Shown: positions 46,040-57,800 of the stretch, piece by piece
How the letters are laid out: the number at the start of each line of letters is the position of its first letter
How positions within the stretch are numbered: position 1 is the stretch's first letter
Assembly: GCF_032854445.1 (NCBI RefSeq)
Contig: NC_088307.1
Coordinates: 14,830,017-14,894,016, forward strand
Length of the DNA: 64,000 bases
Direction: 5' to 3'
Origin: Liolophura sinensis
Lineage: Eukaryota; Mollusca; Polyplacophora; Chitonida; Chitonidae
The notes under the pieces: generated by a model
What the model saw: only the letters and a program-made list of their open reading frames with translations
Told to the model about the DNA's origin: nothing
Databases searched by the model: none
Translations under genes and position numbers: made by a program

Positions 46040-47275
46040 TGTTACCCATCACTTTCCTCTTTTCCATACTGACCACCAAAATATCCTCACCCCACGGAGC
46101 GAATGCGGTATTATGTATCACATGTAACGCATCACTTTCCTCTTTTCCATATCGACCACCAAAATATCCTCACCCCTGCGGAGGGAATGCGATATTATGT
46201 ATCACATGTCACGCATCACTTTCCTCTTTTCCATATCGACCACCAAAATATTCTCACCACTATGGAGGGAATGTGATATTATGTATCACATGTAACGCAT
46301 CACTTTCCTGTTTTCCATATTGGCCACTAAAATATCCTCACCCCACGGAGCGAATGCGGTATTATGTATCACATGTAACGCATCACTTTCCTCTTTTCCA
46401 TACTGACCCCCAAAATATCCTCACCCCTGCGGAGGGAATGCGACATTATGTATCACATGTAACGCATCACTTTCCTCTTTTCCATATCGACCACCAAAAT
46501 ATTCTCACCGCTGTGGATGGAATGCGATATTATGTATCACATGTAACGCATCACTTTCCTGTTTTCCATATCGACCATCAAAATATTCTCACCACTATGG
46601 AGGGAATGTGATATTATGTATCACATGTAACGCACCACTTTCCTCTTTTCCATATCGACCACCAAAATATCCTCACCCCATGGAGGGAATGCGGTATTAT
46701 GTATCACATGTCACGCATCACTTTCCTCTTTTCCATATCGACCACCAAATATTCTCACCGCTATGGAGGGAATGCGATATTATGTGTCACATGTAACGCA
46801 TCACTTTCCTGTTTTCCATATCGACCACCAAAATATCCTCACCCCACGGAGCGAATGCGGTATTATGTATCACATGTAACGCATCACTTTCCTCTTTTCC
46901 ATACTGACCACCAAATTATCCTCACCGCTATGGAGGAAATGCGATATTATGTATCACATGTAACGCATCACTTTCCTGTTTTCCATATTGACCACCAAAA
47001 TATCCTCACCCCATGGAGCGAATGCGGTATTATGTATCACATGTCACGCATCACTTTCCTGTTTTCCATATTGGCCACTAAAATATCCTCACCCCACGGA
47101 GCGAATGCGGTATTATGTATCACATGTAACGCATCACTTTCCTGTTTTCCATATTGGCCACTTAAATATCCTCACCCCACGGAGCGAATGCGATATTATG
47201 TATCACATGTAACGCATCACTTTCCTGTTTTCCATATTGACCACTAAAATATCCTCACCCCACGGAGCGAATGTG
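46040..47275 (+). repeat. 84-bp tandem repeat, about 15 copies, derived from LINE endonuclease codons
   Basis: Units (83-84 bases) start at 46048, 46131, 46215, 46299, 46382, 46466 and so on. The unit begins with the codons for VTHHFPLFHTDHQN, the last endonuclease motif of the LINE, followed by ILTP and a GMRYYVSH-type stretch. Since 84 is 28 codons, long open frames persist through the array; they are not evidence of a gene. Confidence 0.95.
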
Positions 47276-47464
47276 GTAGTATGTAGAATAGGATGACTCC
47301 CGAACAAAAATTACAACATCAAGGAAGTTTTAGAATACTTTTAAAATTAACAAAGGAGGCGTACTTCTTAATAACAAATTTAATTTGACTATACACATTA
47401 ATGAAATATCAAAAATAATTTCTAGAACCATCGGCTTATTATATCATATTAAAGAATGTCTGAG

Positions 47465-47800
47465 TATAAAAGCCCTGCATATCTTGTATTATTCCTTGAT
47501 AAAACCTTACTAGTGCATATGAAAACCTTGCATGTCTTCTATTATTCCTTCATATATCCTTACTGGTGAATATAAAAAGCCTGCATTTCTTGTATTATTC
47601 CTTGATAAAACCTTACTGGTGAATATAAAAACCCTCCATTTCTTGTATTATTCCTTGATAAAACCTTACTGGTGAATATAAAAACCCTCCATTTTTTGTA
47701 TTATTCCTTGATAAAACCTTACTGGTGAATATGAAATCCCTGCATGTCTTGTATTTTTCCTTGATATATCCTTACTTGTGAATTTAAATATCCTACACAC
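47465..47800 (+). repeat. 53-bp tandem repeat, about 6 copies, derived from LINE RT codons
   Basis: The motif CTTGTATTATTCCTTGATAA recurs at 47483, 47536, 47589, 47642, 47695 and 47748. The unit encodes ILYYSLIKPY, the RT C-terminal motif of the surrounding LINE. 53 is not a multiple of 3, so the frame shifts at each copy. Confidence 0.93.
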
Positions 47801-49396
47801 TTTGATCTATTCTTAGTGGTCTTATTGTAATCTTGTCTGGGGAAAGACGTTTCCTTCTCATTTACTTACATTAATTTCTCCTCAGACGTGAGCTATTCAG
47901 TTAATATCTAATGCTAAACATAACGCGCACACAGCATCTTTGTTTAGGTCGCATGACAACTTAGCTATTTATTCAATAAAAGATTTCCTTACAATCCTTT
48001 CTGTGCATAAGCATTTTTATCAGCCACATCTACTCCCTGTAAATTTCCACTCGATACTTGAAAGGATTCAAAACGTTCATCATCACACAATCAGACATTC
48101 TACACTAAACCTATCTAGGCCATTTCACACACCAAATCTTTCTTACTGTTCCCTGTGCGCCAAAGGCTTTCCCCACTGGAATAAATTTCCTCACAGTCTT
48201 TAAGTGTGCCCATCCATATCTCCTTACAAAAAGAGCCATAATCTACACTTGAAATGGTGGTTAGCCTACAAATATTTTTTCTCAAAGGCTACAGACGGTA
48301 ATATTTGTATAAGCATAACATTTCTACTGATTTTCACCTTTACCTCAAATCCATTAAAACAAATTTTATTGAAGTTTCAACAGGGGTAAAACAAGTCCCA
48401 GAGGTTTTATTCCCGCCCTTCCAACTGTCATCTAATGTAAATATGTTTGTAAATATCCGGTGTAATAAAAAAAATCAAAATAATAAGTAAAACTTACTTA
48501 AACTAAATTACAGTTACTGAAAAATATGTGTGTGAAAAGTTAGAGTGATGCGATTTATACTTTTTGTTCTTCAAAAGACATAAAGAAGGGTCAAACTCAA
48601 ACTTTGCTGTTTGAAGGTTGTTTGACCACACAAGAAATTCTTTCTTTGTGTTTCTTCATATATTATCCAGATATATGTTAAATAAGTCTAAATAGTTTAA
48701 TGTAAATCTATAGATTATATACAGTATTCTTCCAATGAAATCTCAACGCTATTTACTTCAGCCAACTGAGCATATCGTAAAATTACATTGAGAAAAGAGG
48801 CATCGGTTTGTCAGTTTAACTTCGTAATAAATGTCCTTTAAAAACACCTTTAGAAATTCCTGCACATCAAAAGTATTAAAGTTGTGAATGGAAAAGATTA
48901 ATGGACATCTTTTCAGTATCAAAATACAATATTTCAAAGTCAAGAAGTATATGCTTTGTAAAGACGAAGTTTATGATTGTTTCACGTTCTGATCCTCTTA
49001 ATTTCAGATAGCAGATAGTACAATAAGATATAAACCCGTGAAAAAGAGATACAGACAAGTCACTATGTTTCCCAAGCAGTCTGAATGATTAAATGCCAAA
49101 GAGCGTTGACCTATAATTATATCAGAATTATGACCCTAAGTCGTGCATGTCGTTGTGATCCTTAATAATTCAGCTTAGAAATCAACAGAAAATGTTATGT
49201 ATCTGTCAATAGTCGTTAGAGTCTTATTTCCGGACAATTACAAAAACACACTTACGCATATTTGATAAGGTCATTGCATAACAACAGAGCATAATTATAC
49301 ATTTCAACGTCCCTGGTAATCTGGTCCATAATCAAATGCGAATTCCTGATTAAGTGTCCGAAAAAAGGCAATTAACGCCCCGGGTGTTTAGATTTA

Positions 49397-49535
49397 TTAA
49401 TTTATTCACTTATTTATTTATTTGGAGGTTTACGCCATTCTCAAAAATATTTCACTTAGAAGACGGTGCCCCAACAGTATGATTGGAGGAAATCCAAGAC
49501 CACCCGCAGGTTGTTGGCTGACCCTTTCACGCACC
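49397..49535 (-). mobile_element. SINE family 1, 3' half
   Basis: (TTTA)n, GGTTTACGCCATTCTCAAAA, ATATTTCACTTAGAAGACGG, GATTGGAGGAAATCCAAGAC and CACCCGCAGGTTGTTGGCTG. Confidence 0.75.
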
Positions 49536-50931
49536 AGCTGTTTTGAAAGATTTTTAGAAAGCCATACGCCAAATATTATTAAATGATTTCAATTTCATGG
49601 ATAACAGGTGTCTTTGGGTATTTGTCTTTCAACACTGTTTTATTCAAAACTGAGCTGATCGAAGTAAGAGTAAATGAAATCTGACACGGAGGATATAACG
49701 TTTAATATTTTCTTGTAGCATAATCCTCTACCTCTCAGCCTATAACGTGTCCCTCAATCACAGTATTTACGAAGGTCTACTCCAGGTACCTTGATAATAC
49801 CCTTTTCCAAGTAAAAATCGTCCAATTACGCAGCTTATCATCACCTATAGTTTACACTTCTCTTTTACATATTTAATTACAAATGCAACAGTCCTGAGTT
49901 TCATTCTTTTCAACATTTGCACATACACACAAGAACGTCTATAGCCATACTGTTCCATACACAAGTCATAGGATGGGAATATAGAATAAACCACAGGATA
50001 TTCTATGGTTTATACACAACAATACATAAATCCGAAAGGGAACGTTCATGGAGGAATTCTAATCCTAAACAGGACTATATTTAAAACAAACCTCAACTTG
50101 ACTTTTCATGCCATCTATGACAATAACTAATTCGGACTAAAGGGTTTGAGCAGGTCAGCAAACAACCATAGTCGTGCTGATAACACCTTCTTTTATAAAA
50201 TGTGACGATTGGGTTGACCAAGACTCGATCAGAACCGATCATCTGACCTCGAAGTACAGTAATGCTGCCAACAATAGTAATGCTTCCAACAATAATTATG
50301 CTGCTTCTTTTTAAACAAAACAAAAACACCTACCCCCCAATCCTCGACCCATTCGTTACACACACGCACCGCTCTAACACACATTCACACGCGCGCCCCT
50401 CTAAATCAACCCATACGAGCCAAAATGTCCAAGATTGAGAATAATATCAGTTCGACTAGAATGGTCCATTTGCTGGTAATCTATCTTACACATATGGTCA
50501 CGATTCTTAATGCTAATTTGGACCAATTATTCTTTAAAGTCACATATGCATTTCTTACTGATGCCCGACTCCTTTACAAGAGTAAAAACATGTACAAGAA
50601 GTAAAAAGTGAGCAAGTAAAAACCGTGTACTCATAAAAAACGTGTTACAAGTAAAAAACGTGTACAAGTATATAATCAAGGTTGGGTTATGTGCACACCA
50701 TACTCATGGTATACTCCAGGCACTGCGGTTTCCTGCACCCATAAACCCAAATGTCAAAAGTAATGCTTCTTTTCAAGCCAAACTATTTTTTGAAAATATA
50801 CCCCACTCTTAAAAATGCATCAAACAGATGTGGAAAATTCTTGAGTGTAATTTTAATTGTGACGAGATGATGGGGTCATGATAAGCTATATCTCACAATA
50901 CCAAAATATACTACCCCAGGCTTTGGACCGG

Positions 50932-51032
50932 TTTCCTCCTACCTTAATGCTGGCCGCCGTCGTATAAGTGAAATATTCTTGGATATGGCGTAAAACACCA
51001 ATCAAATAAATAAATAAATAAATAAAATAAAA
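50932..51032 (+). mobile_element. SINE family 1, 3' end
   Basis: GGTTTCCTCCTACCTTAATG, GCTGGCCGCCGTCGTATAAG, AATATTCTTGGATATGGCGT, AAAACACCAATC and (AAAT)n. Plus-oriented and 5'-truncated. Confidence 0.8.
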
Positions 51033-51438
51033 TATATAAAACTTATACATGGCTCAAGCTGGTTTTCCAAACTTGGTCTAAGGAGCCACAAAAGGAATTT
51101 TCGTGCAAATTTTATAGACATCGGACAACATTTGGTGTAGTTTTAGCATGGAAAGGGATATTAAATATTCAAAAACATACCCATAAATCACGCCAGTTGA
51201 CAGTTTCTAGAGTTTGCGATTTCATAATCTGACAATATTTCAAAGAGCTATTGCAAGAAAATCATAGGCCAGAAAAAACAACAACAACAAAAGATTCGGT
51301 AGCATGGTTCGAAAGGAGTTCACCTGAAACAAATTCATGAATGCAAAACTTTAGCTCAATACATAGAACAATTAAACATTTACCTTAGCATGGACCCTAA
51401 CACACAAGAGATACTCGAATGTCATGATTTTTGATGTC

Positions 51439-52173
51439 ATGGCTTGTTCGAAATACACGACAGTTTAGCCGCACAAAAAAGTAACCAAAACCAGCATTTA
51501 TTTTACAATTTTATTTTATTTACAACAATTTATTAGCTTAACAAGAACAGATAATAAGACTTATACAAGTACTAAAGTACTTAAGTTGAACATGAAAGGA
51601 TAGCAGTATCTATACAAATACTAAAGTACTAACGGTGTCAAGTCCAAACGGACGCATATATTCCACAATATATATACCACACAGGCATAAATGCTCAGAG
51701 GCAAATTCACAAGAGGGAGAATCCACAGTATAACTGAGTGTATGACGAAATACACAAAATTCCACAGGGTCCGTGTACTAATAAGCACTGTGTATACAAG
51801 AGCACAAATTAAACATACAAGTTCAGACTGAACAAGTGCTCGGTGGAGATAGGATATAACAAAGCCAGAGGCTATAGAGACACCAAAATTCAGCACAAAT
51901 GGCCTACTAAAGTAATACACAGCAACAGCATCCAAGCTCTCAATAATTCTCCTTTCTCCGTTTCTCTGTTCTCTCCTCTCTCTGCTTTCGTAGGTCTTAT
52001 ATAGCCTGGTGGAATTGTCCAGAATAAGAAAATTCCTGAACACTTGATGTAAACAAACCGAACTGCGCGCATTCTGGATATTCTAAGGTAGAGGCAGGCA
52101 GCATTCCCTGAACTTAGCATATGTAAACAGTGGCAAGCTACTTTAGAAACTGACGGCAGTCGTGCACATAACA
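51439..52173 (-). repeat. 3' LTR of the Gypsy element
   Basis: Shares GCTTGTTCGAAATACACGAC through GACGGCAGTCGTGCACATAA with the right LTR. It lacks the outer ~33 bases (TGTTACGACCC...) present at 53420-53452. It keeps about 75 bases (51628-51702) missing from the other LTR. Confidence 0.88.
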
Positions 52174-52339
52174 CACCCACCCTTCAAGAAAAAAAAAAGT
52201 TTTCCTAACTTTTTTTTTACTTACAATATACGTTAAACAATATATGTTAAACAATAATATATACAACATTATAAAACCACATGTAATTAAACATTTATAC
52301 ACAACTTATACACGAGACAAGCAATCTGCAATAACATTA

Positions 52340-52715
52340 TCTTTTCCCTTACACGTTTGATTTCAAGATTGTATTCCCGCAACAATAAACTCCACCGTAA
52401 CAATCTCTGATTCTTTCCCTTAACTTTCCTGCAGAAACACAAGTGGATTGTGATCAGTATTTACAATCACAGGTTGTCTCGAAGCTGTTACATAAACTTC
52501 AAAATGTTGCAGAGCTAAAATAACAGACAAACATTCTTTTTCAACAGGTTGAATAATTTCTCTGAAACTTGTTAAGTTTACGAGAAAAGAAACAAACTGG
52601 ATGATCAACACCAAGATTGTTCCTCCTGAAGCAAAACTGCACCTTGACTTTCTGGGTGGTAGGCAGACGACTTGTATTGTTTAATGCCTAACTGGTACAT
52701 AACTTGGGTGTCAAG
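52340..52715 (-). pseudogene. Gypsy pol scraps: integrase piece fused to RNase H
   Basis: Minus strand from about 52710: VMYQLGIKQYKSSAYHPESQ, an integrase catalytic-core motif. It runs directly into VLLQE, then VEKECLSVILALQHFEVYV and VIVNTDHNPLVF of the RT-linked RNase H, then an IADCLSRV-like end near 52340. In normal Gypsy elements RNase H precedes integrase, so the order is reversed. Frameshifts lie near 52600. Confidence 0.78.
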
Positions 52716-53301
52716 TCCAAAACTTTTTAGGCCACTCTAAATTTTGAGCAATCTTCTCAAACCGTAGAAAATATTTATCTACATCAGTTTCACGAAATTG
52801 TGGCACCAATCTTATGTTTCTAGCGACGTCAAATTTTGGAGGCATATCAGAAAAACTTAAGCCAGACCTATCTCCTTCTAGTTTCCTTGCTTCAATTTCG
52901 CTCTGAAGTCTCAATTTCTCCAATTCGAACAACCTTTCATTTTCACTTTCCTTAAACAATCTTTCTTTTTCATTTTAACTTACCTTAAACAATCTTTCTT
53001 TTTCCTTTTCTTTCTCTTTAAACAATCTTTCATTTTCCTTTTCCTTCAGTTCTAACTCCTTCAGTTTTATTACAGTGGAATCATCGCCCTCAGGCCTGTA
53101 CGCATCTAATGCACTTTCATCAAACTCCTGTAATTCTACCAAACACTTAGCAATACTAAACTGCATATCTTTCTTGCGTAAGGATCTTTTGATATTAAGA
53201 TTCAGGTACTTGCTTAAAGCATACAAATCATTCTTATTTAACACATCAAAAATATCCTGATCTTGCGCTTCCATAAACTCGTCGGGCTTAAAATCCGACA
53301 T
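52711..53301 (-). pseudogene. Gypsy gag remnant
   Basis: Starts MSDFKPDEFMEAQDQDIFDV. It has a highly charged KEKENERLF-type heptad-like stretch (coiled coil likely), a stop after LFKVS near 52976, and resumes through LPPKF-like FDVARNIRLVPQF and NLEWPKKFW. This is the N-terminal and capsid start of a Gypsy gag. It is cut off at about 52720, where integrase sequence begins. Confidence 0.75.
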
Positions 53302-53401
53302 GATGAATAAAATCTGCTGGCAAAATTTACTACAAAGTCAAAGACTAGAAAAATGACACAACTTACACAAAATCCTTTCAATTCCAATTCAAATTCACTT
53401 C

Positions 53402-53416
53402 CCGAACAAGCCCCCA
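53402..53416 (-). other. Primer binding site, proline-tRNA type
   Basis: Minus strand TGGGGGCTTGTTCGG, three bases inside the LTR boundary. It resembles the known proline-tRNA site TGGGGGCTCGTCCGG with two C-to-T changes. Confidence 0.65.
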
Positions 53417-53419
53417 ATT

Positions 53420-54102
53420 TGTTACGACCCAAACTGCCTGTATTATAAAGAGATAGCTTGTTCGAAATACACGACAGTTTAGCCGCACAAAAAAGTAACC
53501 AAAACCAGCAGATTTTATTTTACAACAATTTATTAGCTTAACAAGAACAGATAATAAGACTTATACAAATACTAAAGTACTTAAGTTGAACAAGAAAGGA
53601 TAGCAGTATCTATACAAATACTAAAGCAAATTCACCAGAGGGAAAATCCACAGTATAACTGAGTGTATGACGAAATACACAAAATTCCACAGACAGGGTC
53701 CGTGTACTAATAAGCACTGTGTATACAAGAGCACAAATTAAACATACAAGTTCAGACTGAACAAGTGCTCGGTGGAGATAGGATATAACAAAGCCAGAGG
53801 CTATAGAGACACCAAAATTCAGCACAATTGGCCTACTAAAGTAATACACAACAAAAGCATCCAAGCTCTCAATAATTCTCCTTTCTCTCCGTTCTCTGTT
53901 CTCTCCTCTTGACGTGCTTTCATAGGTCTTATATAGCCTGGTGGGATTGTGCAGAATAAGAAAATTCCTGAACACTTGATGTAAACAAACTGCGCGCATT
54001 CTAGAATATTCTAAGGTAGAGGCAGACAGCACTCCCTGAACTTAGCATATGTAAGCAGTGGCAAGCTATTTTTAGAAACTGACGGCAGTCGTGCACATAA
54101 CA
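53420..54102 (-). repeat. 5' LTR of the Gypsy element
   Basis: Begins TGTTACGACCC and ends ACATAACA on the plus strand. 683 bases, with an internal deletion near 53626 relative to the left LTR. Confidence 0.88.
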
Positions 54103-54699
54103 CCTCCTACATGTGTACAAAAGCCTGGTCATTCATGCCGCATTTCTTAAGATGTTACCCTTAACATTTACCTTAGCATTGCTTAAACTACATGTTTTTG
54201 GAACGATAACTGGGTCATGATATTTATCACCACTGATGTCAGCCTTGCATTAGTTAAACTGGGAAGACTTGACACTAGACGCACCTTGTACGTGGTGACA
54301 ACTGAAAGGGTAACTATAATACAGATACTCGGAGTACACTGTAAATTACGTAACTGTCAACAACCACCGTGGCAGACTTAAACACTGCACACATGAAAGT
54401 CCCGTGTACGAGGGATATACGCCAGAGAGACCACACAAGCGATGTCGTATCGGCAAAATCCCTCCAATACATAAGCATTTCTCGCCCATATGTGAAGCAG
54501 CAGAAGTGCCCTAATATCAGGATCAGATCTCATTTCAATGAAGGCGACAGCAAAATTCACAATTACAACACAATATGAATTTTAAAATAATGCAAACAAA
54601 TACTTGTAAATAAATTTAAAAAAAGAACTGATGATTCCGCAAGTGCAAATCTTATTTTGAGAAGGTCCAAAACCAGTGAACCAGTGAATTCAAAATGAT

Positions 54700-54752
54700 G
54701 CCAGTTGTATATAAGGCCAGATGTATATAAGGCCAGATGTATATAAGGCCAG
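54700..54752 (+). repeat. 16-17-bp tandem repeat, 3 copies, in the gene B 3' UTR region
   Basis: TGTATATAAGGCCAGA repeated three times, just downstream of the gene B stop. Confidence 0.9.
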
Positions 54753-54767
54753 TATCTCCGATCGGGT

Positions 54768-54889
54768 TTAAGTCCATTTGTAGTACGTGTATTTGGGCGC
54801 GTAAGTCGCAGAACCGAAAGTGAAGTCCGTGTCGTCAGTGTCCCGAATATTTGTGGTTCCAAAAACACACTCTTCATACGACGGGGGTG
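54768..54889 (-). CDS. ARRDC gene B terminal exon with PPSY motif
   Basis: 122 bases including TAA. Phase 1 in, acceptor ATTCCAG|CA. It encodes PPPSYEECVFG and an acidic, aromatic-rich end (TYYKWT). PPSY fits the PPxY ligand of NEDD4-type WW domains. No equivalent exon was found for gene A. Confidence 0.85.
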
Positions 54890-57800
54890 CTGGAATATAA
54901 GATGTTAGATTGATTGACTGATTTATTTATTTGATTCAACCATTGGCTATATAATTACAAGAGAAAAATCACATTCTTACATATTATATTTGTATACAAG
55001 TACATGTATATTGGGAGCGGGGTCATGACAGAGTGATTATACCGGGAGCGGGGTCATGGCCGAGTCGTTAACCTTGGAGCGGGGTCATGGCAGAGTGGTT
55101 ATACTGGGAGCGGGGTCATGGCCGAGTGGTTATACTGAGAGCGGGGTCATGGCAGAGTGGTTATACTGGGAACAGGGTCACGGCAGAGTGGTTATACTGA
55201 GAGCGGGGTCATGGCAGAGTGATTATACTGGGAGCGGGGTCATAGCAGAGTGGCTAACCTTGGAGCGGGGTCATGGCAGAGTGTTTAACCTCGGAGCGGG
55301 GTCATGGCAGAGTGTTTAACCTCGGAGCGGGGTCATGGCAGCTCGGAGCAGGGTCATGGCACAGTGGTTAACCTCGGAGCGGGGTCATGACAGAGTGGTT
55401 ATACTGGGAGCGGGGTCATGGCAGAGTGGTTATACTGGGAGCGGGGTAATGGCAGAGTGGCTAACCTTGGAGTGGGGTCATGGCAGAGTGGTTAACCTCG
55501 GAGCGGGGTCATGGCAGAGTGGTTATACTGGTAGCGGGGTCATAGCAGAATTGTTATCAAGACAATTGGTGGCACCAACATATGTACACTTTTTTCCAAT
55601 CTTGTGGTATTTAGAAATTCCACAGTTTTTACTGCTGCATATATTACCTAAGCTCGTGTAACTAAAAATAAACAATGCAATCTGAATGACTGTTAGTGTC
55701 AGAAACTTCCAAAAAACGGTAGGATACCCAGGAGGTAAACATAATACTTGCTTTGGGACGTACTCTGTGTAACTATGTAGGAAAATGAAACCTACAAAGA
55801 GGTGGTGTAGAAAACTGTCTGACTGTGTGAGCTTGTACTTACGCATCTCAAACGCTGCAGCATTTGGGGGCGGTTGTGGAGAATGCACTGCTGGTGGAAA
55901 TGGACCGGGAGGTGCACTGGGTTCCAACGCAATGCTGTTTAAATCTGGCATAGGCGGAGTTCTGTAAGCATCCACCACTGAACGGAGAGGGATAGTTCCA
56001 ATAATGATTTTTCCTTTACACTTTACCTCGAACCAGCCTGCAATCGCTTTTACCTGAAATCAGTTGGTTCCATTAAATCTATTTAAAAATTGCACTGGTG
56101 CTTAAAGTTGTGGTCAAATGCAGGAAAGTAGTAAATCTGAGGTGTATATAAAATACACGAACATTTGCTATTCCCATATAGGTGTTAGAATGAATGAATA
56201 CAGGGGTTTTTACGTCGTATTTTTTATTTAGTCATATGGTAACAAGGAGTCATGAGCTGTGTGTACATATACTGTCTTGTGGCAAGGCAAGTTCATGCCG
56301 CCAAAGTGCTGCCACCACTGAAGTATCATGACACCCCACACAGACACATTATAACGACACTGGGCCAACCAGTTCTGTTTCCTTGCTCTAACCTCTCAGT
56401 GCTGAGCGCCAAGGCAGCAACAAGTACAAAGTCCTTGGCACAACCCATTCCCGTACTGATCACAGGTCAGCGGCTTGACCTCGCAAAGTTCACAAATCGA
56501 AGGACAAACGGTATTACTCGGACCCCGATGTGAAGACAACAAAACTAGCATTAGAGAAAATCTGCGGTGTGTTTGCCATGGATGAAAAACCTGTGCCCTA
56601 CATGTCGTTCTGGGTTGAAGCTGTATAATCACTTCAACAAATAAAGTAACAAGATTTCGAAATCTAAAGATACGCCCGCCGGGACCCAATAGACGCCAAT
56701 GGGGCAATGGTCGGTACATACATGTAGACACGTCAAGCCTAAAAGCTCCACTAGGAGTGGTTATGCGGGTGTAGCCTTAATGAGATGAAAGCGCATTTAT
56801 CAACAACGGGCACATAACCTGGTCAATTCTTTGTCGTTTTTAACATTACATCAACCATATCATTCTCCTTATAGAAGGACGGACCCAATATCGACACATT
56901 TATGGTGCTTCCTCAATGGCGTGAAATGAAGACACAAGACATAACGCTGGACCCTCCAAACTGTAGATAGATAGTTTAATATCCTCAGGATCAATTCCGG
57001 CCGTTTAAAACGTCGAAAACGGGGGGAAAAAACGGTTAAATTTGGCGATCAAACATCAGAAAATTTGCTCCACAATGACCGAGACCTGGCCTACAGGCCC
57101 CTGCGCGGGATATCCCACAACATGCCGTACCCTGAAGCCCGTAAACTTGAATGCAGACAGACTTTAAATTGACATATCTGTAAGTTACCAATCACTGTTT
57201 CCATTCAACATAATTCAAGCCTTATTTATTTTTGCCAGTGATATGTTTTTAAAACATAAAAGGTTAGCTCGAATGTTACTTTCACCTGTGTGGAGCGACA
57301 GACTGTTCTCGTCACTGCAACTCACAATTAGCTGGCCCGACTGCATGGATTCTCGTGTCGCCATCGGTATTGCTCGAATTGGCTATAAAAGTTCACACAC
57401 TATGAAGTTCTGTAATAATGTTGTAAATAACATACTACGTCGATGTATTTTCTTCTTTCTTTCTTACTTGCATCTGTATTTCAATTTTTATTTATTTGAC
57501 TGATGTTTTAAGCCGCACTCAAGTATATTTCCCTCACACGACGACGGCCAGCATTATGCTGGGAGGACACTGGACAGAGCCCGGGGGAAACAAACGACCA
57601 TCCGCAGGCTGCTGAAGACCTTCCCACGTACATCTTCAATTTTTAGAATACATAGCCGTTCGGATTGGGAGCCCTACTGAAATTTCTCCGATTTTACATG
57701 ATTATTCTTCATACACATAAACGTAATGGATACCGTTCGAGTGAATTTAAATAAAATTTAATCAACCTATGATCTTGGTTGGAAGCCCATTGAACAGTCT

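Larger units (their letters stand above)
45340..48300 (+). pseudogene. Decayed LINE: endonuclease and reverse-transcriptase pieces broken by two tandem arrays
   Basis: 45420-46080 encodes an AP-endonuclease-like domain in several frames: HFNARSLKEHYPDIVETIH, LFEINGYEIF, then IIGDLNIDLFKTD and DVTHHFPLFHTDH, the usual ...DxNxD...DHFP motifs with H for D. 47330-47470 and 47800-48200 encode RT C-terminal pieces (HINEIS, ISRTIGLLYHIKECL, then NLVWGKTF in a shifted frame, and a final IRHSTLNLSRPF). This order and style fit a CR1/L2-type LINE; the clade is inference. Palm-domain RT motifs are missing between the two arrays. Frameshifts and stops are many. Confidence 0.75.
48300..51436. other. AT-rich intergenic stretch with two SINE fragments
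   Basis: Apart from the SINE pieces at 49397-49535 and 50932-51032, no domain or repeat family was recognised. Short open frames here look random. Confidence 0.4.
51439..54102 (-). mobile_element. Gypsy-type LTR retrotransposon, internally rearranged
   Basis: Two LTRs (51439-52173 and 53420-54102) flank about 1.25 kb of internal sequence read on the minus strand. The right LTR is bounded by TGTTA/TAACA. Next to it, GGGGGCTTGTTCGGG (minus strand) resembles a primer binding site for proline tRNA. Internally there is gag, then a short integrase piece, then RNase H codons ending KDNVIADCLSRV-like, then a purine-rich AAGGGTGGGTG next to the left LTR. Protease, most of RT and most of integrase are missing, and gag and RNase H carry stops or frameshifts. 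It is not autonomous. It sits 666 bases 3' of gene B, in the same orientation. Confidence 0.88.

Noticed and set aside
46003-47247. 202- and 182-codon plus-strand open frames with THHFPLFHIDHQN repeats
   Set aside because: Translation of the 84-bp array derived from LINE endonuclease codons. No start context or other domain.
55056-55661. Open frames rich in GAGSWQSGYTGSG
   Set aside because: Translation of the 31-bp minisatellite inside an intron of gene B.
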